Origin: Tubulanus polymorphus
Lineage: Eukaryota > Nemertea > Palaeonemertea > Tubulaniformes > Tubulanidae
Direction of reading: 5' to 3'
NCBI RefSeq assembly: GCF_964204645.1
Contig: NC_134032.1
Span: forward strand, 11,030,275-11,094,274
Length of the DNA stretch: 64,000 nt
A model generated the notes under the pieces. The model was given only the letters and a program-made list of their open reading frames with translations. It searched no databases and was not told where the DNA came from. The first letter of the stretch is position 1. The number at the start of each line of letters is the position of its first letter. The position numbers were made by a program, and so were the translations under genes. Positions 13,301 through 28,300 of the stretch are shown here, piece by piece.

Positions 13301-16300
13301 TGAACAGTCGACGTCCGGTAACGAAAGGCCGACCGATTCACACGCTTTCCCCGCCGTACAGTTATTGCAATGTCCGACTTCCGACGAGCCGGCCTTGTTC
13401 AGATACGTGCCGCGCGGACAGGGCGTTGGCTGGTCGGAACGCGGCGGGCAGTAGTAGCCGTCCGGGCAAATAATCGGTTTAACCGTGCCGGTGATGTTAC
13501 AGTAGTAACCCTGCGGGCAATCGACGCACTTCTCGGCTCGCTTTGTCGACGTGTACGAGCCCGTCGGGCACGGCTCCGGCTTGAAGGCACCAGCCTGCGA
13601 ATAGTGTCCGACCGGCGTTTCGAACTGCGTCGCCACGCTGGCGCCACCTGTGCAGTAATAACCGGCCGAACACTTCTGCGTGGCCTGCGAGCTACTCGAC
13701 CCGGCACAGAAATACCCTGGCTCGCACGGAATACAATCCAACTCCGACTTGGCGCCTTTGCGCGCGCTGTATTTTCCCGGCGAACAAGCTTCCATGTATT
13801 TCGTGCCGACTGGGCAGAAACCGCCTTGCGGGCAGACGCCGCCGGTGGCGCCATCTGGCGGCGCCGACGTGTATGCCTTCTCGCGACAGTAGAAACCGGC
13901 GTCGCACTTTCCGCCGGGTTCGATCAGAGCGATTCCGTCACAATATTCGCCGGCGGGGCACGGCGCGCAGTCCGTGCTGCGGCGGAGGCCGGTCGAGTTG
14001 CTGTATGTACCGAGTGGGCACGGCTGGTAACGCGTGCTGCCGCTGACGCAGAAGTGCCCGCGCGGGCACGGGATCGGGTCGCCAAGACCTTCGCGGTCGC
14101 AATAGAACCCGGATATACACTCCGTACAATCCTGGAACGATTCTCGTGCGCCCGAATTACGGAAAAATCCGACTGAACACGGAAAGCTGTTCTTACCCCC
14201 GGTGCCTTTTGGGCAGTAATATCCATTCGGGCACGGGCCAGCCGGGGCCGTCAAGCCCTCCGGTTCGCAATATTCGCCGGCCGGGCAAACCTGACATTCA
14301 GCGACTTTTTGCAAGCCGTAAAACGCGTTGTACGTACCGTTCGGACACGGCACCGGGTAGGGGTTGACATCGCCGCGCGGGCAGTAGTGACCTTGGCGAC
14401 ACTTGTCGAGGACTAAATCGGGCGCGTGGTCCGTTCCTTCGGGACATTCGACTCCGGCCGGACAAATACGACTGGACCTCATGAACGCGCGAGTCGTCGA
14501 GTTCTGATCGCAGTAATGTCCCGGTTCGCACGGAGAGCAGACGGATGCTCCCGCCGCCGAGAATTTTCCTTTATCGCAAATGATCGGTACGACGTTCGCT
14601 TTACCAGGGCAGTAGTGACCGGCGACGCACGGCAAACACGCAGCGGTGTTTACACCTTTTATATCCGGATTGTACGTTCCGCTGAAAAAAAAGATATCAA
14701 TTTCAATTCACGTGTTTGTTATTTCTACTATATCCTCATAGACAATGTAAAGGGAATAAAAAAATTCCAAAAAAAAGTTTTCACTATTTTTTTTTTCACA
14801 GGTGGCCTCTTTCCACCTATTTCAAAATTCCCTGAGTTCCCCTGATTTCGCATGTGATTACACAAAATTCCCTGAGAAGTGAATCGGCAAGAATTTCTAG
14901 GTTTAATTTTTCATGGAATCACGTACTGATAATGCAACACACGGTAAGTAGAATTATCCGAATTCCCCAAGTTTTCCGGAAAATTGAAGTTTGCCAAATT
15001 CCCTGATTTTTTCTAGATTATTCTGATTTCGTGAGTTTTCCAGGTTTTCCCAGGTTTTCCAGGTCAGTGGCCACCCTGTAACTGGACCCCCTAATACATC
15101 GCTGCTGACATTTCTTCATACATGTACTTACGCGACACATTTCCTTGGGTTTATCGACGCTTGTGGACAGTAGTTACCGGCGGGACAATCGACGCACTGT
15201 TCCCAGGCGGTGAGACCTTCTTTATTGCTGTAAGACCCCGCGTGACAGGGGCTTTGATTCGCAGACTTCGTTCCTGAAAAATCCGATCGGAAATTCTTTT
15301 TCATCTCAACGAGACAAACTCATTCAGCAAACACAAGTTATCGCTTATCACCAGGAACAAGGTTATCTCTTAACCCTTTCAGTGCTGACTAATCAATCCC
15401 CTATAGTGCTGGAGATAATCTAAAAATTTGGAAGATTCATCCCTAGTGTGTTGAATAACGGGAATACCACTATAGTGCGTCTACACCATGGTGCGGTGTA
15501 TTGTTAGTTACTAATAGTTCACTATGTTTGACACGTGCTGCCATTTTTCAAGAGAGATAATTATTAATTACCAATTACATCAATACACTGCAGTGCAGTG
15601 TACTAAGTGCAGTGTACTAGCAAAATTCCATCACCGATTTATACACCGCACAGCGGTGTAGACACACTAAAAGGGTTAAGATGCAGGAATATATATTAGG
15701 AATATTCCTGAAGATGTCTAATGGGATATACTATTAGGTAGTCAAAACGTTGTATGAACTAATAGCTCAAGGAAACATTTTTAAATTATTTATTTGCTTT
15801 AACTGCGGGATTATATTTCTGAAGATGACTATTACTAGAATAAAGTTGAAACATTGCGTAAAACTACTGCCTCTAGGAAAAATTTTCGGACTTTATATCA
15901 TTTTTTTGTTATCATTGTGGGATTCTATTCCTGAAGATAACTAACAGAATATTGTCGAAAAGTTGCAAAAACCACACAAGCTCGAGGCAACATTCTTTAT
16001 ATCATTTTTGCATTATCATCCTGGGATTTTCTACATAATATGGTCACACAACTGATTATAGTGCTTAATCAATGGTTGGCAGGTTTTCATAAGTAGGTCG
16101 ACTTTATCAAAAATTCATGGCAAAGATTTGAATGTTTCGCTTACCATCGGCGCACCAGTGACCTTTCGGACAAATATCGTCGACTATCGCCGACGCTTGC
16201 GGACAGAAATAACCGCGCGGACAAACGAAACATTCCGACACCTCCATCAAATTCGTTAGATTCGTCCACGAGCCGGCCGGGCACGGGTGCTGCGTCGGGA

Positions 16301-19300
16301 AGGCCGTCGACTCCGGGCAATAATGACCGGCGCTACACGCGACCGGCGGTTTCTGCTGTCCGCCCGTGCCCTCTAAACAGGCGACGCGCGGCGGACACTT
16401 CTTGCACTGTTCGACGGCGGTGAGATTGATGAAATTCGTAAACGACCCGGCCGGACAGGCGTACTCGGTCTGATTCGGTCGGTAGTTACCGCCCGGGCAG
16501 TAGTAGCCTTCCATACACGGATAATCCGGTTCGGTCAAGCCGTACTTCGTGCAGGACTTTCCGGCGACGCATGCCACGCAAGCGGCGATGTCTTTCTGGT
16601 TGACCATCGGGTTGTAAGTTCCCGGATGACAAGCGGTCGGCGACGCCGTTCCGCTTTTACAGTAATAACCAGCCGGACACGGTTTACATAACTCCTCCCT
16701 GGTGGCGCCACGTTCCTCGGTGTACGTTCCCGCCTTACACGGAATCGCAGATCCTAGGATAAGAAAAGAAATTTTTAAAAATCGAAATCTTAAATAGCGC
16801 AAAATCATGTACTCAAAATTATTTTTTACCAGTTCCTTGTGGGCAGTAATGACCCAATGGACATATCAGAGCATCGGCAAATGGGTTGCCAGTTCCTTTG
16901 GAGCAAGCAAAACCTGGCGGGCATGGCAAACATGCCGATGACGACGACTGCTTCAACAAGGAATTATACGTGCCCGCCGGGCACGGAGATTTCTGGTACC
17001 AACTTCCAGCCTCGCAGTAGTACCCACGGTGACATACCAGCGACGGGGTTCCGGCCGTGCCTTCCCGGCAATAAAACCCTACCGGAGAAAAATAGTTCAT
17101 AAGTTTATTAAAAATTTGTGTTCGGTGAAAATATGTTTTTCATTCAAAAACGAAGTTAGTCACCTTGTGGACAAGTTTGACACGCGTCGTTCTCAGAAAT
17201 TCCGCCGACCTTCGTGCCGTATTTGCCTTTCGGACATTTCGTAATGTCTTTACCGTTGTCGCAGTACGACCCTAGTGGGCAGACGTCACCGGGTGGCGTA
17301 GCGGTTGTACTCCTCTCCGAACAGGCGTAGCCTTTAGAGCAGTCCGTACAATCCATCGACCCAGCAGCACTGGAAATTAAATGAATGAACTCCATAATCG
17401 ATTAGATTGGATAAGTGTTCTTTCTTTTTTTTCTTGACCCTTGTGTGTTGTAAACATTGCATTGCTTATTTCGAATTGAATTGTTCATCTTTTAAATGGA
17501 ATCCCGCATTATTGGTACAACCTTTAGACTTGGGGACATCCTATCAATTATGCCAAGACGTATTGGCAATTCTATGATTGAATACAGATCTTCAACATAC
17601 ACAGGACTGCCGACCACCGAAAATGCTATCAGTAACAAGCTGAATTCTTTTCAGTAACATTTCATTGAAATACAAAAAGAGCTCATTCCCGTGATAAAGC
17701 TACTATACATTAGTGGCGAAAGCTCGTGCGTCAAACCTATAGTTAAGCTCTCTAGTACTACTCATCTATATTCTAAGCCCGGTTTACATGGCTACTCTAC
17801 GAATATTGAAATATGAAAGAAATCAATCAGTAATCAATGGTAAGACCTTCACAAACATCTTTCATATTTCTATATGCATCAAAAATATCAAAAAGAATAT
17901 CTCTCAAGACAGTTACAAAATACTGAAAATCAGGAACAGTTGGCAGCTCCGTATAAATTGATCAATAAATGACCATAATCATTGTAAATCATAGATTGGT
18001 AAACGATTGATGGTAAATTATCAAAATTTCATCTACGCAATCAATACCTGTATTTCCCTAATCCGCATGCTACCGGGTCCACGTTCTTCTTGGCGCATTT
18101 ATACCCCGCCGGACAAGTGAAACACTTCGTCTGCCCATCCAGACTATAGGTACCGTCCGGGCAGACGGTACCCGTTACGTTCGTCAACGGGCATTCCGAG
18201 CCAGCCGGACATTTCGTACACTTGCTCGCTGCGCCCACCGAAAACGTGCCCGACGGACACATGATCTGTATGGCCGCGTACGACGTCGGGCAGGAAAACC
18301 CGGCCGCGCAATCCGTACAACTCGCCTGTTTACCGGCGCTGAACGTTCCGAGCGTACAAAAAATCCTAGTAGCGGCCGTCGTGCTCGGGCACGCGTAGCC
18401 CGGCGGGCACGTCGTACATGAACTTTGCCCGCCGATCGAGTACGTGCCCGCGACGCACGTAACCATCGTATCGGAACTCGGACTAGGGCAAGCTTTACCC
18501 GGCGGGCACGGCGTACACGACGAGCTATTCGCCAGCGCATACGTGCCCGGCGCGCATTGCGTGTTTCCGGTGCCGTCAGCGTTCGTACACTGCCAGCCAG
18601 CCTCGCATAGTCTGCACTCGCTGTACCCGGCTAACGAATACGTGCCGGACGGACACGGCGTTACCGTAGCGACGGTCGTCGAAGGACAATAGAATCCGGC
18701 CGGGCAAACGGTACACGTCGACTGACTCCCGGTTGAATACGTTCCTAGAAAATAACCAATAAATAATATAGAATTAACGAATTACAAAATCTACAAGAGC
18801 TGCCAAATGAAGATTACTGAGATTTCTTTTTCAAACAACACAAAAATTCGATGAGATTTATAGCGATTTCAGAAAATCGATGAAATTACGCTGAATGAAA
18901 CATTAGGAAGACTAGAAACAGGGGCCAGCTGACAGTTCAAGAGTGGTCTTAAATCTAAAGACTGGTCTTAAATTGTTAGATTGGCTATAGAACAAAGTTG
19001 GTCTTAGACTGGTCGTAAGTCTAAACATAGACTATGCAACCGGCCCCAGGGCTCAAAAGATCCGTACGGTTGGCTCCCGATGGAAAACTGCAAAAGATTT
19101 TACCTAAAATATCAATTAATTGCTGTTTGGCACAATAAAATGGTAGATTTGCAGCCAGTCCCAGGGTTCTCAAGTTGAAATTGGATATTCCAGGGTTAAG
19201 TCAATATAATTTTAGCCCCTAGAATAAGGTGTTCTGAGATTGTTAGACTGGGTCTTGCAATAGTTGAAACATCTCAGGGAATTTAACTCCTTACCTGATA

Positions 19301-22300
19301 AACAGGATTTCATGTCGGTATTAGTGTTCGTAGATGGACAGGCGAAACCGGCCGAACAGGCTGTACACGCCACCTGACCGCCGACCGAGAACGTACCGGG
19401 AACGCACGCGCTCGGAGCGCTGGACGGAGTAGAACAGGCGTAACTCGGAGGACAACGCGTGCACGACGTCGCTCGAGCCGGACTGTAGTCGCCAGTCGTA
19501 CAAGCAGACGGAGCATTGCTATCAACGAAAATAACGTATCGATGAAAATAACAAACAGGCGGAATATTGATGTATTAAACGAAAATAACAGTCAAATGGT
19601 TAAAACTGTACCAAATAACTCCATAACATGCGTAGCTTAGAATATCTTACCTTGGATTCGGACAGGCCGAGCCGGCTGGACAATCTTGACAAGACGTTTG
19701 CTTTTGAAGGCCGTTCGTATGTTGCCCGATCTGACAGGCGATCGGGCCCATATTCGGAAACGGGCACATCGCCCCTGATGGGCACGCGGTACAACTCAAT
19801 TCGCCGGCTAGGCTGTATTCGCCAGATGGGCACGGTATCTTTGGGTTCGTCGGATTGCCGGCAACGTCGCATTTATACCCAGCCGGGCAAATCAAACAAC
19901 TACCTCCACCCTGAAATTTTGCGAAACAAATTTTGAGAATATTTCTGAGAATTATAAGCGAGAATTACAAAATTCTTCGAAATTTGTCTCAAATGGCTTA
20001 CCCGAGCCGAGTAATATCCGTTCGCGCATGTGACGGCCGCTTTCGAGGGGTCTAAACACGAACTACCGGCCGGACAGGGTGAGCAGGACGTCTGACCGGC
20101 GGTTGAATAAGTCCCAGACGTGCAGACGACAGGCGCTACGCTCGGATCGTTACACGAGAATCCAGCCGGGCACAGCGTACAACTTACTACCTGTTACCGT
20201 TCCAAAATATAAAATTCTGATATAGATCCTGTTATAAAATCCTGGATGGTTGAATTCATGATCCTACATTAGCGGCCACAGTGCCTTGATTATAATTTAA
20301 GCCCTAGGACGCACTGTCCCTCGTTTTATGTACGTATAAGCTCTATGAATCCTTATAATATAAATTATTAATCTTTGTAACGACATAATGATGAAAATAA
20401 AATCATCATTCTTATCCTTACAACACGGACAAAGGATTTCGTCGATAATCTGTGAACTGGGCTGGACGAAATTTTTCGAAATCGAAAATCAGTTCTTAAT
20501 ATTTTACCTTTCCGCCTAAACTGTATTGTCCGGTGGGACAGGTGGTCAGCGATGCCGGGTCGTTGCAGTGTTTTCCAGCCGGACACAAACTACAACTCGC
20601 CGCGGTGCTCGAACTGTACGTTCCTACACAGAAACAAAGAAGATAACATCGTAAAAAGGCTGCCATAAACATCATCCGGTCCGAGTTCTTAGTTTTTAAA
20701 TGTACCTTTAGGGTTGAATAAGCGAGTATTTGACCGATAACTGAGAAGCAATTTGATCATTCAAAACAAGACCCTGGACCCAATTCCAGAGTAATCATTT
20801 AAAAATTTGACACGAAAAAGAAATAATTTGAGTTGAACAAAGGACTACCAGGTCTATGTGGCTCAAGTTGAAACCAGTCTAAAAACACGTGGCTTTTATA
20901 GACATGAAACCATTCTTCATTTTGAAAAAACATAGAACTCATACCTGAATCGCAAGCAGTACAGGTCGACTGTCCCTGTTGGCTGTACGTCCCAGCCGAA
21001 CAATCAGCAGGACTCGAGCCTTGAATACATTCTTGTCCGGCCGGACAAATCGAGCAAGTCGTCGCCGAACCGGTGCTGTAAAATCCATCCTGACACGACT
21101 GAAATTCGTCAAAAATAATAATATGAAAAATTTTCATCCGTATTTTGAAGACCGCTTTGAAGTAGGGTCCCAATATTCAACCCCAGTGGCCAGTTCATGG
21201 GTTAGATTTAAAACGAAGTTAAGACAATCTAACAACCTAAGATCTTAAGATTTAAGACCACTTTTAGACTAAAGTCTCGACTACGGAACCGGGCCGAGGG
21301 TTCTAGGCTCAGTTTGAATGTCTAAAGTTTCAAACGGGGAACAGATCGAGAATGATCATTGGAAACGAAACTTACCGAGCAATCCGTCTGCCCCAACAGA
21401 CTATACGTGCCAGGCGAGCAGGCGGCCGGCGTCGTCGATACGTCCGAGCACGATTTACCCGTCGGGCAACTCGCGCAAGACGTCTGCCCGGGTTGATCTT
21501 GATACGTGCCCGTGGCGCAGGTGACCGGCTGAAGAAGCGGGTTCGGGCAGGCGGAGCCCGTCGGACAATCTACGCAACTCGAACCGTTCGAGTACTGACC
21601 AGCCTGAAATAATTCATGTTGAATTCACGATTCTATATTTACTGCATATTCATTTGACATATCATTTGATTTTAGACTGAAGAAGGCGGTTTAGGAATCA
21701 ACCAAAATATTTCTAGTATTTTAGAAAGACCTTTTAGTCTTTGAACAATTGTAGGATTTTACATTTATCAATTCACGTCAAAGTATTTACTTCGATTCTA
21801 TCAAATAAAGGTCCAAGTTTTACACAAAGATATTCGAATCAAAACGTTTGAGAAAGCCAATCCAATGGATTCCTTAGATTCTGGATTTAACCGATGGTTT
21901 AAAACCGACAGTTCTACAACTACAGTGGGTTGAAATGAACACGATATTGGTGTCGAAGTTACTCTAGGTCTACTACAATGATACACCACCAAATTCAAAA
22001 TCCATATTCCAAATCGTTGGGTTAGATCTGAAAGTTGTTCTTTTGTTTTAGTAAAAGGTTGAATACTTACAGTACAAAGGGCAGGTTGATTGGCTCCTCC
22101 GCAGCTAGTTCCAGGAGGGCAGGCCGTGCAGATGGTTGCTCCGGTTTCTGAATACTGTAACCAATGAGAACATTTTTTTCAAGCAATGAAAAAACTGGGA
22201 TAAATTCTTCTTTTTGATACACATCAAATTTGGCCCTTCATGCCGTATACACTTTTATTAAGTAGGAACTGGTTGATAAAACCGGCCTCCCCCAAAGTTA

Positions 22301-25300
22301 TCGATATATACCTCTCCAGTTGCGCAAGCGACAGGCTCCGCGGTGCTATCCGGACATTTCGATCCAGCTGGGCACTGCGTACAGGTCACTGCGCCCGTGC
22401 CCGTAAAGTAATATCCCGGAGCGCACTGAAATACAAAACATTTTTAAATTAACAATACAATTCTTTGAGAAATAAATCCCATCTCGTAATACAACAGACC
22501 TCAGCAATACAACAAGTTTGGATGATTTAGGTGCATCTTAAAGTTAAGGTTAAGTGATTATATTTCGTCAAGTTGCAATGCATTTTCATTCATTAGTTCG
22601 TTAAAGCATAAGTGGCAATAGTTACGTTTATGCAAGCAGATTTGCCCAGCTCGGGCTGGTATTGGCCCGCACCGCACAGCTGGGGCGTCGATTTCGAATC
22701 GGAGCAGCTAGAACCCCGTGGACACTCGGTACACTTATCAGAAGCTGGGTCCGTATTATAAAACCCAGCTGGGCACTGAAAATAAGACATTTTACGGCAC
22801 ATGAGTTAGTTATATTACCCTGAGATGTTAAGTTGTGAGTTTTTGATTCACTCATGTTAGTCGAATTTAAATCACTCAAAAGTGACGGAAAATATTTACG
22901 TTACGTTAACTAATTTTCCTTTTAGACGTATCAGGGTCATTTCATGATATAATAAGGAATTTTCAAGGAGAAATTTCAAATTTCAAACATCACATTCATC
23001 CCAACTACTGTGGACTCCTCCTAAATTGGTGCTGTTTATCTCAGTAAACTAGTAATTCAGTGGTTTTGTAAGCAAATTTTTACCCTTTATACTGGTTCAG
23101 TTTCTAATTCAGTAACCACCTAATTGCGTAGAGAATTGATTTAGGGGTAGTCTTCTGTACAACTACATACATTTCTAATAGCCTATTTCTCAAAATTGAA
23201 GGAGTTCTGGGTATTTCGCTGCATTTTTCAGTTTAAAAGCAGTTTTTAAGGAATCAAGGAGTCGTGGGGACCCTGTGTATTTCTGGACAGGCAGATTTAT
23301 TTTGATATAGTACGCATATTTTCAAGCATTCCAAAGACAGAAATATTTTGCAGGAAAATGAAGACACAGATTACAGTTACCATAATAGATAAAATAGTTA
23401 GTTACATTTAAGCAGTTAGTTTTTCCGGTGCTGGGTTGGTATTCGCCGCGCGCGCACGGCACGGACGCGGCTTTAGGATCTGCGCAACGATACCCGACTG
23501 GGCACACCGTACACGAACCGGTGCCCGTACTGGTTTTGAAATACCCGGCAGGGCACTAGAATAAAATGAAAACTAAAATCATATTTTGCAAACACATTTT
23601 AAAGATAATTTCAGAGATCATGGAATCAATGATTAGATAGTTACGCTGATGCAAGCAGGCTGCCCAGTACTGGGTTGGTATTCACCAGGGCCGCACGGTT
23701 GGGGCGCTAACGTTGGATCCGCGCAACTCGAGCCCACCAGACACTCCGTACAGTTATCAGCTGCAGGATTAGTATTGTAAAACCCGGCTGCACACTGAAA
23801 TTAAGCCACACGATTAATCGTTAGATTGTTCAGCCTTGCGGTAGAAAATAATTTTGCCGAAGTTAGGAAGCAGTCATTGCAAGTTTAAATTCTAGCATTA
23901 AAGTTAGTTAATATTTAGACGTGACGTCATTTTAGACAGCTATATCGATGACAAATATAGCACGCATATTTACATGTTTTTTTATTAGTGAAAAGATGAA
24001 TAACAGATGAAATAGTTAGTTACGTTTAAGCAGTTAGTTTTTCCGGTGCTGGGCTGGTATTCGCCACGCGCGCACGGCACGGACGCGGCTTTAGGATCGG
24101 CGCAACGATGCCCGACCGGGCACGCCTTACACGAATCGGCGCCCGGACTAGTTTTGAAAAATCCGGCGGGACACTGGAAAAAAATGTTAACCATCACACA
24201 AGATACACAACATAGAAATTTTTATACAAAATCTGGATGCGAGACATCTCGAAGGCTATTATTCGTATGATTATCGTTGGAATGGATTATCGCGCTTATT
24301 CAGCGTTTCACTATTCACAAAACAACGATGGTAATAGGTATTAGGTCAAGGAAACATTCCAGACTCTTTTCATTGTAAGTGTAAGATTTCATATCATCTT
24401 TACAACACTGAGAGTGTTTAATCAATGGTTATTAGAAAGCAGTTGTTCACTGATTGTTGAGTAAAAGTTAGTTTAATTCAAGACATAATTTTAAGGCAGA
24501 CTTATTTTTCTGTCCACATTTCGCGGCAGAATCAAAATACAGACAGTTAGTTCAAATAGTTACGTTGAGACAGTTAGTTTTTCCGGTGCTGGGCTGGTGT
24601 TCACCGCGCGCGCACGGCACGGGCGAGGCTTTAGGATCGGAGCAACGATGCCCGACTGGGCACACCGTACACGAATCGGTGCCTGTACTGTTTTTGAAAT
24701 ACCCAACAGGACACTGGAAAAAAACATTAACCGTCACACAAAATACGCAACAAACATCTTTTTTGAGATCAAAGCAGTCTGCCCTGTATTGGGCTGGTAT
24801 TCACCAGGGCCACATATTTGGGGCATTGAAGTTGGATCAGCACAACTGGAACCCAGCGAACATTCATTACATTTAACGGCTTCAGGTTTATCGTTGTAAA
24901 AACCAGTCGCGCACTGAAATTAAGCCGAAAGTTTCACGGTTTCTTGGTTAGATACCGTTACATCGGAAAAAGTGAGACAGCTTTTTAATTCTTGGAAATA
25001 CACCGAGCAAAAATGCAGGGTTTGATAAGATATGACTTCAATAGGCAATTTAAACATTGTTTCTCAAAAACTGTTCCCTGCATTTATTACTCAGAAAATT
25101 GGTTAGATAGTTACATCAATGCAAGCGCTCTGACCAGTTTTGGACTGGTATTTGCCCGCCTCACAAGCTTGAGGACTCAACAGCGGGTTCGAACACTGGT
25201 AACCTTTCAGACATGGTGTACACGCACCAGTCCCGGAAATTGTCTTGTAATATCCATCGGGGCACTGTAAAATATCAATGGTGTTAAGAACTTTCCTAGG

Positions 25301-28300
25301 ATTGCCGAAAGAGCGGACAGACAAGTTAAAGGAGCGGAAGCCTAAAGCCTCAGATGACTTAAAGAATGTTAATCACGAATTATTGATTCAGTATCAATTC
25401 AATTTTCATAACCGATTAGGAAGGTTGGCATCCTAAAACGCTGAATCGAATACCGGATAAGAATTTATTGAATAATGCAGAATAGTTTATTCATCCCACA
25501 TAAATGTACTTCTCTCTTTGTATGGTTTTATCACGAACATATCTGAATATCAGATATGCACTAAAGGTACACACGATAGCGACGATTAAATTCGCTGACG
25601 AATTTATACGCCCGATACGAGAGGGCACACGTAGCGATCAAACCAAATTCGGTCAGCGACTGGCACTTAGTGCGAGAGAGTTAACAAATCACATGATATC
25701 AACAATACATCCTATTGGTTGATAAAAATGGATCACTCGGCGGAATTCAGCGCTTAAATGAACAGACAATCTAATAGGGGTTAGTCTCGGAAAACCAAGA
25801 TCCAAGCGACGAAAAGCCAAACAAACAAACAAAATTTATCCTTGCGTACTGCAAAGGCTTCTAGTCAACCACCTTGCTGGAGAAAACGGGTATGATTGTC
25901 TTTTATGTGAATACTGCGTACCCTAACAAGAGTACCCAGCCTCCAATAATACTAGCATGATTGTCTAACTACCTGCAACATCGGATTAACGACGAACGAT
26001 ATTTTTGACTAGTATATATGAACAAGCACGTATTCACGAAAGAGGTGATATCCCTCAACATATTAACAACATTTGTAACATCGCCTTCGTATTCGTACTT
26101 TAACAATTTCATCCGTTTTAATGCGATAAGATATCTATTGACCGCATCAGGTGCTGACGTCATGATGACAACAGCCACGACCGAGGATATCATCCGCAAC
26201 GCTTGATCGCTGGAATATTCTTTCGCGCTCGTGAGCTTCGTTTCGTGTTTGCGAGCAACGACTTTGTACAATATCGACAGAGATAGGGTTATCATGGCGA
26301 AAAGTGGAATAAGACTGCCGAATATGAAGGCATGATAGCGTCGTATATGACCGGTATTTGGAATATGATCGAAAATATACCCCGGCTCGCCGTATGGGCA
26401 TGTGCGCTCACTTTTCACGTAAACGATCTGGAAAAAACGAAACAAGTTCATGAGAAAAACTGACAAACTTAACAGACACGCCATCATCCATGTTCTACGG
26501 ATCGTAAACCACGTTAACGCGCTTAGCGGAAAAAATACATTGATCATCCTTACGAATAAAATATAAACCACAGACCATCTTCTATTCATCTGCAGGGTCG
26601 CGTTTGGGACCATTATGAATAAAAGCATGAACGGCATCGTTTCTCGCGATTCGACGTAAAAAGCACCATTTCCCGAGATAACGTAGGACGCTAAATATCG
26701 AATTCCCCCTTTCAACAGCTTCGCTATATCTGCGACGCAATCGATTCCTGTATAGTACCGTAGAGTGACGAGAGAAACGGAATTCGATTTCTTCGCCATT
26801 CGCGTGAAGACGATCGTCGATATAACTCCCGAGATCAGCGACACTACTTGTAAGGGCGCGTGTACGAACAGCGTCACCCAAAATCTCGGTCTCAGCTTCG
26901 CGCATGTGACGTTTCGAACCATTTAGTTCGGATGGCAGAGAAGTTTAGGAATAACCAGCGACGATGGCGAAAATAATGCTGATTATAGCTCTACGATCGA
27001 TACATCCGTGAGTTCATAACATCCACGTACGAGCAATTTTCTCTATTGCTCGAAGAGAACATATGGAAGTCACGTCTGAACATAATAGCAGTAATAATTG
27101 GCCCGGGGACCTAAAATAGTCGCACGTATGTCCCGCGGACACACGCGGTAATACATCTATCCGTTGATTTTTCTGTGAGTACCGGTAGTTCACTCTTCCT
27201 TTACCGTAGTGTGATGATGTCGGAAACTTTTACAGACAATTTGTGAGAAGGATGCATTTAGAGCTGTTGAGAGGATATTCAAATATCGTGGACACTGAAA
27301 TAACAGAAACACGAGACTGGATCCACTGTTAACATGGCTGCAGGCTGAGCAGATGTTTTCTGAATGTTTTCATTATTCCTGAAGATTCCTTACATTTTCT
27401 GACTTTTTCCTTATCATTGTGGGATTCTCTCTACATCGCGTCAACACGGATATAGTGTTCTATCAATCGTGAAGATGTTATATCTTTTTGCCAATGACTA
27501 TTTTAACAATAAATGCTTGAGATCTGCCTGCTGCGTTTGACCGTCTGTGGTTCAAACCAGTTGGCTGCTACCAAATCCAAGTGGGTGAGGATAAACAACA
27601 TGGCCCAGTTTGATAGGCTGGTACATGTATTATCTTAACCTGGGGGGCTAACTCAATTGAAAATGTTAGCCCCAAGGTTAAAGCTAACACTAGCCTATAA
27701 AACCGGGCCCAGGTGTTCCAGCTTCGAACCCTGATGGATAAAAAGAGCTTAGTTTAATCATTCCACATAGAGCGTACCTTCGGATCAAGTATAAAATATG
27801 GTTATATAGTCCCTCATTGCGGAAGCTTAAGATAAAATGAAAGAGTGATCTGGTTCATAATTCTGTATTTGTATTTAACATCGGCAATCCCGACATTCCG
27901 ACACTCCCGACATACCAGCAATCGGACATACCCGACATTTTGACATACCGGCAATCCGACATACCCAACAATTCGACATACAACGATCCCAGCACCTCTC
28001 TACAGCCGAACGCCCCACGATCCCGGCACTGCTGTACAGGGGAATATCAAGAACCGAACGCCCCACGATCCTAGGGGAATATTAGGAACCAAACATTGCA
28101 CGATCCCAGCACCACTGTACAGGAGAATATTAGGAATCAAACGCCTCACGATCCCAGCAACTCTGTACAGGGGAATATTAGGAACCAAACACCCCACGAT
28201 CCCAGCAACTCTATACAGGGGAATACTGGAACCAAACGCCCCACCATCCCGGTATCTCTACAGGGGATTGATAGGAACCGAACGCCCCGTGATCCCAGCA

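Noticed and set aside
13370-14176. 268-codon plus-strand open frame, and many similar ones opposite exons
   Set aside because: Antisense shadows of GC-rich Cys exons: Arg/Ala-rich, no domain, no splice support.
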